A stretch of DNA of 9,619 nt from Gammaproteobacteria bacterium (GCA_024638345.1 JAHEKL010000091.1:1-9619), one strand, 5' to 3'. Positions 1-7,730 are shown, counted from the stretch's first letter. Notes: generated by a model from the letters alone, not told the origin. Made by a program: numbers and translations.

Positions 1-1827
1 CGAGCGTGCTGCGCCGTCGGACCATTCCTCGAATCCGATCCGTCTGCCTTCATCCAGTGGGATTCCAGCGGGCGCGGTGATCTGGTGCGCTTGAAACGGC
101 GCTGAGAGGAAGGAGACCGGGGAGCTCGAATAGACGGTTCCATCCACGTCGAATCCGGGGACGTCCACGACCGTGCCGGACTCGATCGCTTCCAGCGTGA
201 TCGTAGCGAGCCGGGTGTTCACGGCGAAGCGAAGGTCGTGGGGCGCGCCGCCGACCGACTCGATCTCCGTGAGCGTCACACCGAGACCTCCGCCCAGCTG
301 CGAGATCGAGGCGGGCGGCTTACCTGCGTGGAACTCCCGGTTGGTCTCACACGGCACCATGGGATCGTTGTAATCGAAGGGCGAAGGCTTGATGCAACCC
401 GGAAAGGAGTCGCCCGGGTCTCCCCTCCCTCCGCCAGAAGTCGTCAGTTGGGCCTTTCCGTCCGCCTGACGCAGCCTGACGCCCATCCGGTTCCGATCCA
501 CGTTGATCGTATTGAGCGGCCACTTCTCATCCAAGACGTCCTCGTCGACCTGCCAGATCAGAAGCCCCGGCTCGTACAGGGTCTGATCGGACCCGATCCG
601 CTGCCGGTTTTCGAGGAGGACGTATTCTCGACTCCCGTCCCGGGCCGGGAGCTTGAGCACCCTTCGCCCTGTCTCCACGGGCTCGAGCATGATGATCTCG
701 TCGGTCTCGGGCGGCACCTCCTCGACCGTGAGCCAACCGAGCGCGGCCTTGGTCCACGCTCCCATGTGGCAGGGGCGCTCGGGGGTGGCTCCCCCGCATC
801 CCCAGCCGCCCGTAGCCATGAGGTCCCAGTTTCCGGCCCCGGCGAAGAACCCCCCGGAGCTGGTTCGATAGAGATCCGGGAGACCGAAGCCGTGCCCGAG
901 CTCGTGCGCGAAGGTTCCGATCTCGCTGATGCTCTCCGCATCACAGGCCATGAGCGGTTGTATCGTGTAGTCGTTGATGTGGATGTTGCCGGGGCCGTTC
1001 GGCCAAGGTGTGGAGGTGGAGAATCCGTTCGGAAGCCGACCCTGCGTCGCCGAGCTCAGGCTCCAACGGTGGGACCAGATCCGATTCGCCGCCCCGTCAC
1101 ACTCGGCGCCCTGGTCGGTGTGGAACACCGTCAGGACATCGACGAAACCGTCGCCCGACTGATCGAACTGGCTCCAATCGACGCCCGAATCGTCCAGTGC
1201 CTGCACGATCGCTTCGATGAAAGCTCCCACCCCATTGTCGAAGCTGGAAGCGAGCCCGCTCTCACCTAGCGTGACACTCGCGCGATCCATCCCTGTGTCC
1301 TCCCAGTCGAAAGCCACGCCCTCCAACTGGACCAGACCCCCGGAGATCTCGTCGTAGTACTCGGTCAGGGTTTGGTAGTAGGAGTTGGGGCCATCGAAGA
1401 ACTCGGTCTGGACCTGATCGCGCGAGAACGCGACTTGCGGGGGGCCGTCAGTGAAGCGCCCCAGAACGAGGGGAAAGCGGAACGCCCCTACCACCGGATC
1501 CTCCCGGGGTCCGATCGCTCGCGAGCGCACGGAAGGCGCCGATGCCCCGGGGCCGAAACGCATGCCGCTGCGCAGGGCATCCATCCGCTCGCGTCCTTCG
1601 CGTCGGAAGCGAAACGCGTCGGGGTCGCGCGCACGCTGCCGGTAGTAGCCGTCTGGCGGGCGCGTGCCGTGGATCTCGCCGAGCAACTCGACGTCCTGGG
1701 CCGTGGCAGATCTCGGGCCCAGGAATGCGAACAGCGTGAGAAGGAACGGGACCACCAGCCAGTGGCCCACGCCGAGTCTCGCGCCCCCCCGGGGAGGGCG
1801 TCTCGCGTGGAAAGGGGGGTTCCGCAT
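1..1827 (-). CDS. Secreted M6-family (immune inhibitor A-like) zinc metalloprotease, C-terminus beyond left edge
   Basis: Reading the minus strand from the ATG at 1827 gives 609 codons without a stop up to the window edge, so the gene is partial at its 3' end. Residues 1-43 look like a signal peptide: an Arg-rich start, a hydrophobic core around 23-37, and an Ala-Thr-Ala cleavage site before Gln44. A propeptide-like stretch follows, and the catalytic domain appears to begin near residue 116. The zinc motif HELGHGFGLPD lies at 308-318 (His308, Glu309, His312, Asp318), and a WDLMATGG segment at 334-341 resembles the Met-turn region of M6 peptidases. The last visible residues contain a WSDG motif (602-605) of the kind seen in C-terminal beta-rich surface domains. 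The family cleaves extracellular proteins. The start lies 8 bases after the HD gene's stop, with a GAGG-type ribosome site about 11 bases upstream. M6 membership rests on the motifs; the substrate is unknown. Confidence 0.9.
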   Translation of the reverse strand, partial: MRNPPFHARRPPRGGARLGVGHWLVVPFLLTLFAFLGPRSATAQDVELLGEIHGTRPPDGYYRQRARDPDAFRFRREGRERMDALRSGMRFGPGASAPSVRSRAIGPREDPVVGAFRFPLVLGRFTDGPPQVAFSRDQVQTEFFDGPNSYYQTLTEYYDEISGGLVQLEGVAFDWEDTGMDRASVTLGESGLASSFDNGVGAFIEAIVQALDDSGVDWSQFDQSGDGFVDVLTVFHTDQGAECDGAANRIWSHRWSLSSATQGRLPNGFSTSTPWPNGPGNIHINDYTIQPLMACDAESISEIGTFAHELGHGFGLPDLYRTSSGGFFAGAGNWDLMATGGWGCGGATPERPCHMGAWTKAALGWLTVEEVPPETDEIIMLEPVETGRRVLKLPARDGSREYVLLENRQRIGSDQTLYEPGLLIWQVDEDVLDEKWPLNTINVDRNRMGVRLRQADGKAQLTTSGGGRGDPGDSFPGCIKPSPFDYNDPMVPCETNREFHAGKPPASISQLGGGLGVTLTEIESVGGAPHDLRFAVNTRLATITLEAIESGTVVDVPGFDVDGTVYSSSPVSFLSAPFQAHQITAPAGIPLDEGRRIGFEEWSDGAARS

Positions 1828-1835
1828 TAAGGCTA

Positions 1836-2402
1836 CTACCTCAGGTCCTGACCTCGGATCCCGAGTTCCGCTGCTCTCGCGCGCAGCCCGTCGATGACGT
1901 TCTGGATATGCTCGCTCCTCTCCAATCCGACGAGCTCGACCCCCCTGGCGACCTCGTCTCGGCTGACGCCGGCTGCGAAGGCTTTGTCCTTGATCTTCTT
2001 GGTGACGGACTTCGGGCGCAGGTCGTCGATGCCGTTGGGTCGAACCAGACAGCATGCGACCACGAGGCCCGACAGCTCATCGCATGCCACGAGCACCCGA
2101 TCCAGCTCGCTCTCCGGCTCCACCCCAGTGAACTCGGAACGGTGAGCGAGGATCGCCTGAACGACAGGCTCCGGATAGCCGCGCTCCTCGAGTGCCTCTA
2201 CCGCCTTCAGCGGATGTTCCTCGGGGTTCCGTTCCCAGTCCAGATCGTGGAGGAGACCCGCGAGTCCCCAGAGCTCTTCGTCGGCCCCCCGCATCCGGGC
2301 GTAGTGACGCACGGCCGCCTCGACTGCGAGCATGTGGTTCTTCAGTCCGGGGTTCTCGACCCACTCGTCGAGCAGCTGGAGCGCATCGTTGCGATCGGGC
2401 AT
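1836..2402 (-). CDS. HD-domain metal-dependent phosphohydrolase (COG2316-like)
   Basis: This is a 188-residue protein with ATG start. It carries the HD-superfamily ligands in order: His23 (in a KNHMLAVEAA helix), His52-Asp53 (LLHDLDWE), a likely further ligand at His87, and Asp108 in an ACDELSGLVVACCLVRP segment. That last segment, the later KSVTKKIKDKAFAAGV segment and the overall length resemble the predicted hydrolases of COG2316, as recalled from family knowledge. Such proteins are cytosolic and probably cleave phosphoester bonds of a nucleotide or other small phosphorylated molecule, but no substrate can be read from sequence. The gene starts 21 bases after the nth stop and ends in two consecutive in-frame TAG codons. 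No strong ribosome site precedes the ATG, so it may depend on readthrough from nth. Confidence 0.88.
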   Translation of the reverse strand: MPDRNDALQLLDEWVENPGLKNHMLAVEAAVRHYARMRGADEELWGLAGLLHDLDWERNPEEHPLKAVEALEERGYPEPVVQAILAHRSEFTGVEPESELDRVLVACDELSGLVVACCLVRPNGIDDLRPKSVTKKIKDKAFAAGVSRDEVARGVELVGLERSEHIQNVIDGLRARAAELGIRGQDLR

Positions 2403-2423
2403 GGCGGGTCCGTGAGGAGAGGG

Positions 2424-3074
2424 TCAGACCGTGGAAGACGGACAGAGAAAAGAGAGGGTGCACGCCTCGCAGCGCGGTCTTCTGGCTGCGCACACCGCCC
2501 GACCATGAAAGATGAGAAGATGGGACAGGAGGGTCCAGCGATCCTTCGGCAAGAGGGCCTTGAGATCTCGCTCCACCTTCTCTGGATTCGACTCCTTCGT
2601 CAGGCCCAGACGTCGTGACAGCCGACCTACATGGGTATCGACGACCACGCCTTCGGCAATGCCGAAGGCGTTTCCCAGTATGACGTTGGCGGTCTTGCGG
2701 CCCACGCCCGGGAGCTTCAGGAGATCTGTCATGGTCTCGGGAATCCTCCCTCCGTGTCTCTCCACAACCGCCAAGGCCATGCCGATCAGATTCCTGGCCT
2801 TGCTTCGAAAAAAACCGGTGGAATGGATGATCGACTCCAACTCGTCCTGATCCGCGTTCGCGAGAGACCGAGGGTCCGGAAACCGTCCGAAGAGCTCGGG
2901 TGTGACCATGTTCACCCGTTCGTCCGTGCACTGGGCGGAGAGAATCGTCGCTACGGTGAGCTCGTAAGGATCTCGGTGCTCCAACGCGCACCGCGCGTCC
3001 GGGTACTCGACCTGCAGAAGATCGAAGATCTGCGTGGCTCGCTCTCGCCTTACGGCCTGCGATTCTCTCTTCAC
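2424..3074 (-). CDS. nth: Endonuclease III, DNA glycosylase/AP lyase
   Basis: This is a 216-residue protein, close to the 211 residues of E. coli Nth. It removes oxidised pyrimidines in base-excision repair and cleaves the abasic site. The helix-hairpin-helix region LPGVGRKTANV carries the catalytic Lys127, and VDTHVGRLSRRLGL carries the catalytic Asp146. The C-terminal [4Fe-4S] loop is intact, with Cys195, Cys202, Cys205 and Cys211 in the canonical C-x6-C-x2-C-x5-C spacing. The start is GTG at 3074; the next in-frame ATG is residue 56, inside the conserved core. A GAGAGG ribosome site (3083-3088 on the plus strand) lies 8 bases upstream. The start overlaps the stop of the unknown upstream gene in a GTGA tetranucleotide, which suggests translational coupling. 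The function is secure. Confidence 0.97.
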   Translation of the reverse strand: MKRESQAVRRERATQIFDLLQVEYPDARCALEHRDPYELTVATILSAQCTDERVNMVTPELFGRFPDPRSLANADQDELESIIHSTGFFRSKARNLIGMALAVVERHGGRIPETMTDLLKLPGVGRKTANVILGNAFGIAEGVVVDTHVGRLSRRLGLTKESNPEKVERDLKALLPKDRWTLLSHLLIFHGRAVCAARRPRCEACTLSFLCPSSTV

Positions 3075-3925
3075 GCGTGGGGCCTCTCGGTCTGATCAGG
3101 TGGTCCCCCTTCGGTCGCTGGGGGCCTAACCCGCCGGAACGGGATGGCGCTCGGCGGAGCGGTCGGTTGAAGCTCCGAGTCCGCCGGAGATCCGGACGAA
3201 GTCTCCGTTGGACCGAGCGCTTCTGGGATCGCAGCCATGTACGCGAACGTGCGTCCCACCAGCTTCAGGACCTCGCCCATCGTCCCGACCGAGTAGAGCT
3301 GGTCCAGCTCCCCCCCGGGCAATAGAGTCGAGAAGTCCTCTCCGTCGGCCCTCACCTGTTCGATCGGCCAGCGCTGTGCCCCGCTCAGCGAGACCGGGGG
3401 GAGCTCCGTGACCGAGATGCCGGGCCGCCCCCGGCGGAGACCCAGGGCGACCAGAAGGGCGAGTGTCCCACGGGCCGCGCGAGTCCAGAACAGACCATCG
3501 ATCGGCTCCGCGGCATCTCCCTCCCCGGGCGCCGACCAGAAGAGGTGGCTGGGCAGCTGGAGGTAGCCGGAATCGGCTGGCAGATCGCCGTCCCACCCAG
3601 TCGAATCGAACGAAGCACTCACGAGGTGACGAGCGGTGCTCGTCTGGATCAGGTAGATCGGTTCACCGGCCGCATGGAAGTGAAAGGAATGAAACAGGAA
3701 AGCTCCGAACCGCTGCAGGGCGTCGCCACCCCTCTCGCTCCCCTGGATCTCCCTAATCGCGCGACCCACCTCTCCCAGCATCAGAAAGGCTCCTGGATCC
3801 CGCAGATCCGAGGCACGTGACCGGGCTTCGTCCGCGATGGAAGCAAAGACGCGATTCGCGAATTCTCTTCCAGGGATACCGATTTCGTAGGGCGTGAGGC
3901 GCGCCCATCGGTCGTCGATGCTCAC
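3071..3925 (-). CDS. Unrecognised 284-residue protein between a zincin protease and nth
   Basis: I do not recognise this family. It begins at GTG (3925), overlaps the upstream protease stop by 4 bases (GTGA), and has a GGGAG ribosome site 6 bases upstream (3932-3936 on the plus strand). It has no cysteine and a single lysine (221). The N-terminal part (1-70) looks helical. A His-rich FLFHSFHFH segment (His79, His82, His84) follows, then a mixed core with YLQLPSHLFW (121-130), PIDGLFW (141-147) and a hydrophobic GTLALLVALGL helix (153-163). A Pro/Ser/Gly-rich, probably disordered tail covers about 239-284. There is no signal peptide and no clear membrane span, so it is probably cytosolic. Good ribosome site, consistent codon use and coupling on both sides argue that it is a real gene. 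The ordered aromatic and Gly/Pro motifs suggest a conserved fold, but I assign no function. Confidence 0.8.
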   Translation of the reverse strand: MSIDDRWARLTPYEIGIPGREFANRVFASIADEARSRASDLRDPGAFLMLGEVGRAIREIQGSERGGDALQRFGAFLFHSFHFHAAGEPIYLIQTSTARHLVSASFDSTGWDGDLPADSGYLQLPSHLFWSAPGEGDAAEPIDGLFWTRAARGTLALLVALGLRRGRPGISVTELPPVSLSGAQRWPIEQVRADGEDFSTLLPGGELDQLYSVGTMGEVLKLVGRTFAYMAAIPEALGPTETSSGSPADSELQPTAPPSAIPFRRVRPPATEGGPPDQTERPHA

Positions 3926-4737
3926 GCATCACTCCCGTCGGCGTCGCCCCCACGGGGCCGATCGATCGGACGTTCGCCCCCATTGGGCCGTCCGAGCCCT
4001 TCGATCGATGAATCGTCGAGTGCGACCGCTTCCGCCTCCGATTCGATCAGATCCAGCGGCGCTCGCTTGATCAATCGCCCGAGACGCTCCCAGATCGACT
4101 GATCCCGAACGAGAACGAGCTGGAGTGAGACGTCGTCGCTGTCCAGTCCGGTGATCCATACGTAGTGGATGTCGCCCAGCTCACCGGGCCGTGCGATGGA
4201 CCACCTCTTGCCGGCAAAATCAAACTCCAGACGCTCCGTGGCGTCGAACTGGCTTGGGCTCCAGCGCTGCTCGATGAAGAGCTCTCTCTCCGCCTCGTAT
4301 ACTCCGGGGGCCACCTCGACCCCCGACTGGAAGTACCACGGATCGAAGTCGAGACCCTCGTCCCGCCGGTGGGCTTGCTCCATGGCATGGTCGACCCTTT
4401 CGAGCGCGTCATCCTCGACCATGAACTCGAGGTGGTGCCTGAGCTCATGGGTGATCGTCTCCCAGAGCTCCTCCTCCCATGAGAAGTCGGGGTCGGACTC
4501 CGCGATTTGGGCGAAGGATCCATAGAACAGCGTGAGGATCGACCGGGTGGAATCCGGGCCGCCGTAGCCAGAGGGATAAGGCTCGGTCGAGCACGTTCCC
4601 AGCGTGAAATAGTCGTCGTGGTCCGGATGGGTCTCGGCCTCGCGCTTCACCACGATGCCGTCGACACCCTCCCGATAGGTCGCCGGGACCTGGCCCCATA
4701 TCGCGTGCGCCCTCTCGACGAAGGCCCGGTACTTCAA
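3922..4737 (-). CDS. Zincin_1-like minimal metalloprotease with C-terminal extension
   Basis: This is a 271-residue cytosolic protein. The N-terminal 110 or so residues resemble the minimal metalloprotease-like (Zincin_1, COG3824-type) family: a YRAFVERAHAIW start helix, a VPATYREGVDGIVV strand, an LTLFYGSFAQIA segment (68-79) equivalent to the family's short strand-plus-helix, and then THELRHHLEFMVEDD (96-110) with the zinc motif HELRH at 97-101. Family members usually show HEIAHHFGxDD; here the Gly is Glu104 and the acidic residues come later (108-110). Residues about 130-235 form an extra beta-rich region containing WYFQSGVEVAPGVYEAERE and DIHYVWITGLDSDD segments, followed by a charged low-complexity tail. 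The start is TTG at 4737, chosen because the family's first helix begins there. An AGGAGG lies 24 bases upstream, over the transporter stop. The stop overlaps the next gene's GTG. Confidence 0.75.
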   Translation of the reverse strand: MKYRAFVERAHAIWGQVPATYREGVDGIVVKREAETHPDHDDYFTLGTCSTEPYPSGYGGPDSTRSILTLFYGSFAQIAESDPDFSWEEELWETITHELRHHLEFMVEDDALERVDHAMEQAHRRDEGLDFDPWYFQSGVEVAPGVYEAERELFIEQRWSPSQFDATERLEFDFAGKRWSIARPGELGDIHYVWITGLDSDDVSLQLVLVRDQSIWERLGRLIKRAPLDLIESEAEAVALDDSSIEGLGRPNGGERPIDRPRGGDADGSDA

Positions 4738-4761
4738 TTTCGAACCCGGCGGATCGTGAGA

Positions 4762-4767
4762 CCTCCT
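4762..4767 (-). promoter_or_regulatory. AGGAGG Shine-Dalgarno-like site overlapping the transporter stop
   Basis: A perfect AGGAGG on the minus strand overlaps the transporter's TAG stop. It is the best ribosome site near the zincin gene, but it lies 24 bases before the only plausible in-frame start, the TTG at 4737, which is too far for normal use. It may help reinitiation of ribosomes ending on the transporter, or it may be coincidental. Confidence 0.4.
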
Positions 4768-6241
4768 ACGCGGAGGACTCGTGGCCTGGGCGCTCGGCTG
4801 ACCCCAGCCTATCCCGGGCGACGAGAAAGCGATTCAGAGAATACAGGACAACCAAGACGAGTCCCCACTGGACGATGAGGGTGCCGGCGCTGAAAGCCGA
4901 AACGGGATCCAACGCCTGCGCCAGCCCCTCGCCGCGGGCCTGCCACAACCACCACCCGATGAGGACGACCGCCTGGACGACGACCAGCCGAATGGCCCAG
5001 TCCCACCACGCCCCCACGCGGATGTCGGCGTCGGCGGTGTTGATGAACTCCTCTCTCCACCTCGTCACACCGTAGCGCAGTATGGCGTATGCGTAGAAGA
5101 ACCCCGAGAGCATGAGCCCCACGCCCCAAACGAAATCCTGGTTCGCGAAGACGTCCATCGACAATGCGGACGGCACCCCCATCAGGATACCGGCGATCCC
5201 CACGATGGCGATCGCCCGCCCTCGCGAAAGGCCGAGATCCGTCAGCACTCGCGCGGCCACCTCGATCATTGCGATCAGCGAGCTCCACGCGGCGAAGACG
5301 AGCGCCAAGAAGAAGAGGGCGAGAAAGAAGCGACCCAGGGGGATCGTGGCGAAGAGCTGCGGCACCCAGATGAACGTCAACCCTTCGTTTCCGGCTCCAA
5401 CGATCTCGGTCGCCGCGTCCGGCATCGCCGAAAATACCGTGCATAGCACCATGATTCCGGCCAGCAACGACATGCTGTTGTTCCCGAAGCCGATGACGAA
5501 CGCGTTGAGGGCGGTGTCCTCTCGACCGCGCATGTAGATGGCGTAGCAGAGCACGAGACCCCACCCCGCCCCCGTGTCCCATGCGTTCTGTGTCAGGGCC
5601 TGGAGCCAGATGCCCGGCTCCGCCAGATCCGACCAATCGGGCGTGAAGAGAAAAGCGAGCCCGTCGATGGCACCCGGGAGTGTCACGGCTCGCACGGCGA
5701 GCACCAGGACCAGTACGACCAGCGACGGAATCAGAAAGCGGGCAGCGGTCTCGATCCCTCGGACGCCCCTCGATACCACGAAAACGCCCAGGCCCATGGC
5801 GATCGCGTGAGTGAGGACGGCTTCGGGCGACCCCGCATAGGTGTCCCAGAACGCCCCCGGCGGATCCGCGGGCACCGAGCCCACAACCGCAGCCGCGAGG
5901 TAGCGTATGGTCCACCCCATGACCACCGAGTAGTAGAACATGATGGCCGTGGCCGTCCAGGCGACCCACGCACCCATCCAGCCCGCGCCGGTGCCGAGCG
6001 TCTTCACGAAGGCCCCGATCGGCCCCGACCGTGTGCCCTTGCCCAGACCGAACTCGAGGATCAGCAGGGGAATGGACCAGAGGAGGAGGAAGACGACCCA
6101 CGCCACCAGGAACGACCCTCCGCCCTGGGTCGCGGCGATCCGGGGGAAGCGCCATATGTTTCCAGTCCCCACCGCCATCCCCATCATGGCGAGCAGCATG
6201 CCCCACCGGGACGTGAACACGCTGGAGCCGTTGGTCGTCAT
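4766..6241 (-). CDS. Sodium:neurotransmitter symporter (NSS/SNF) family transporter
   Basis: This is a 491-residue inner-membrane protein with about 12 predicted transmembrane helices in the LeuT fold. The first helix, RWGMLLAMMGMAVGTGNIWR (12-31), is the family signature; Gly21, Ala23, Val24 and Asn28 align with LeuT Gly20, Ala22, Val23 and Asn27, which bind sodium and substrate. The GGGSF turn (40-44) and the IPLLILEFGLG end of helix 2 are also typical. Tyr103/Tyr104 lie where LeuT has the substrate-contacting Tyr108. Helix 8 has Ala317, Ser320 and Ser321, matching the LeuT Na2-site positions Ala351, Thr354 and Ser355. Sodium coupling is therefore likely retained. The substrate is probably an amino acid or similar small solute, but cannot be read from the sequence. 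The ATG at 6241 is 61 bases after the glycyl-tRNA synthetase stop and lacks a strong ribosome site. Confidence 0.95.
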   Translation of the reverse strand: MTTNGSSVFTSRWGMLLAMMGMAVGTGNIWRFPRIAATQGGGSFLVAWVVFLLLWSIPLLILEFGLGKGTRSGPIGAFVKTLGTGAGWMGAWVAWTATAIMFYYSVVMGWTIRYLAAAVVGSVPADPPGAFWDTYAGSPEAVLTHAIAMGLGVFVVSRGVRGIETAARFLIPSLVVLVLVLAVRAVTLPGAIDGLAFLFTPDWSDLAEPGIWLQALTQNAWDTGAGWGLVLCYAIYMRGREDTALNAFVIGFGNNSMSLLAGIMVLCTVFSAMPDAATEIVGAGNEGLTFIWVPQLFATIPLGRFFLALFFLALVFAAWSSLIAMIEVAARVLTDLGLSRGRAIAIVGIAGILMGVPSALSMDVFANQDFVWGVGLMLSGFFYAYAILRYGVTRWREEFINTADADIRVGAWWDWAIRLVVVQAVVLIGWWLWQARGEGLAQALDPVSAFSAGTLIVQWGLVLVVLYSLNRFLVARDRLGSAERPGHESSA

Positions 6242-6302
6242 TGCTGAGGCTGCTTAAGGGGTCATGAGTGCGGTCTCGGGTCGGCAGCCCACGGACTCGG
6301 CG

Positions 6303-7643
6303 TCAGCCTGTTCCTTCCAGTTGGTCCCGGATCCAGTCGAGCACGCGGGAGGACTCGACGCGTGTCTGCTCGAGGCTGTCACGGTCCCGAATGGTGACGG
6401 TCCCATCTTCGCTCGTCTGGCCGTCGACGGTCACGCACCAAGGCGTGCCGGCTTCGTCCTGCCGTCTGTAGCGTCGGCCGATCGATCCGGCCTCATCGTA
6501 GAAAGCCGGGACCGCCGCTGCTCGTAGTCCTTCGACGATCCCGTGAGCCAACTCCGGGAGACCGTCCTTTTTGACCAGCGGGAAGACCGCCGCCTTGACC
6601 GGGGCCATACGCGGGTGGAAACCGAGCACCACTCGCGACTCCCCCTCGACCTCTTCCTCCCGATACGCGTCCGCCAGGAGCATGAGCACGGTTCGGTCGA
6701 CTCCCACCGCAGTCTCGACGACGTAGGGGACAAAGCGCTTTCCACCGCCGGAATCGATGTACTCGAGTCGCTTGCCCGAGTACTCCTCGTGCCGCCGGAG
6801 ATCGAAGTCGGTTCGATTATGAACCCCCTCGAGCTCCTTCCACCCGAACGGGAAGTGGTACTGGATGTCGACGGCCTTCTTGGCGTAGTGGGCGAGCTCA
6901 TCGGATCCATGCTCGTGAAGCCGAAGGTTCTCACCCTTCACTCCCAGCGATCGATGCCAAACCTGACGCTCTTCGAGCCATCGGTCGAACCACTCCTCGT
7001 CGGTTCCTGGCTCTACGAAGAACTGCATCTCGGCCTGCTCGAACTCACGTGTCCTGAAGATGAAGTTCCCGGGCGTGATCTCGTTTCGGAATGCCTTGCC
7101 AATCTGAGCGATGCCGAAGGGGATCTTCTGACGGGACGACGTTTGGACGTTGAGGAAGTTCACATAGGATCCCTGGGCGGTCTCCGGTCGCAGGTAGACG
7201 ACCGAGCCTTCGCTCTCCACGGGCCCCATGAAGGTGCGAAACATGAGGTTGAACAGGCGGGCCTCGCCCAGGTCGCACTCGCCGTGCTCGCCGGGACTCA
7301 TGGACGGCTTTCGACCGCACTCGCTCGAGGCGAGCTGATCCTCACGGAAACGCAGCTTACAGGACTTGCACTCGACGAGAGGGTCGGTGAACCCTTCGAC
7401 GTGACCCGACGCCTCCCAAACTCTCGGGTGCATGAGGATCGAGGCGTCGACGCCCTCGACGTCGTCCCGCTGGTGCACCATCCGGCTCCACCAGCTCTCC
7501 TTCACGTTTCTCTTTAGCTCGATGCCCAGGGGACCGTAGTCCCAAACGGATCCGGTTCCACCGTAGATCTCGGAGGATTGGTAGATGAAGCCGCGTCGCT
7601 TCCCCAGCGACACGAGCTTATCCATCACGTCGTGCTCGGCCAT
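6303..7643 (-). CDS. glyQS: Glycyl-tRNA synthetase, single-chain (alpha2) class II type
   Basis: This is a 446-residue enzyme that charges tRNA-Gly with glycine. It is the eukaryote/archaeon-like homodimeric form, not the alpha2-beta2 form. The N-terminus VSLGKRRGFIYQSSEIYGG and the VWDYGPLGIELK segment are characteristic. A Cys pair CKSC lies at 92-95, with further Cys at 109 and 123. Motif 2 is FRNEITP (185-191) with REFEQAE (199-205); motif 3 is GVDRTVLMLL (from 314). The HGTP-type anticodon-binding domain covers roughly 342-442, including the RYRRQDEAGTPWCVTVDG segment. I start it at the ATG at 7643 because family similarity begins a few residues later. The frame stays open to 7787, but that extension is Pro/Ser/Gly-rich with no family resemblance and covers the likely promoter. 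It is the first gene of the minus-strand run. Confidence 0.95.
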   Translation of the reverse strand: MAEHDVMDKLVSLGKRRGFIYQSSEIYGGTGSVWDYGPLGIELKRNVKESWWSRMVHQRDDVEGVDASILMHPRVWEASGHVEGFTDPLVECKSCKLRFREDQLASSECGRKPSMSPGEHGECDLGEARLFNLMFRTFMGPVESEGSVVYLRPETAQGSYVNFLNVQTSSRQKIPFGIAQIGKAFRNEITPGNFIFRTREFEQAEMQFFVEPGTDEEWFDRWLEERQVWHRSLGVKGENLRLHEHGSDELAHYAKKAVDIQYHFPFGWKELEGVHNRTDFDLRRHEEYSGKRLEYIDSGGGKRFVPYVVETAVGVDRTVLMLLADAYREEEVEGESRVVLGFHPRMAPVKAAVFPLVKKDGLPELAHGIVEGLRAAAVPAFYDEAGSIGRRYRRQDEAGTPWCVTVDGQTSEDGTVTIRDRDSLEQTRVESSRVLDWIRDQLEGTG

Positions 7644-7717
7644 GGATTCGCAGGGAGTGGCAGGGTTGGGAGAGCCGATCGGTCGAACGCAAGACGGGCC
7701 CCGAGGGCCGCTAGAGG

Positions 7718-7730
7718 GGGTCCGGGACCC
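7718..7730. repeat. 13-base dyad GGGTCC-G-GGACCC
   Basis: Six-base arms (7718-7723 and 7725-7730) are perfect reverse complements around a single G. The one-base centre is too short for an RNA loop, so it would act as a protein-binding dyad if it acts at all. It lies about 5-17 bases into the predicted glyQS transcript, a typical place for an operator. Confidence 0.5.

Noticed and set aside
238..1269. Plus-strand open frame of 343 codons
   Set aside because: It is antisense to the M6 protease, which has a signal peptide and an intact zinc motif. The frame is Arg/Pro/Gly-rich, with no motif, and is typical of antisense frames in GC-rich DNA.
4809..6206. Minus-strand frame of 465 codons inside the transporter gene
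   Set aside because: It is the +1/+2 shadow of the NSS transporter: composition is dominated by His, Arg and Gly, with no membrane helices or recognisable family.
6543..7517. Plus-strand frame of 324 codons across glyQS
   Set aside because: It is antisense to a clearly conserved synthetase, with no ribosome site or domain.
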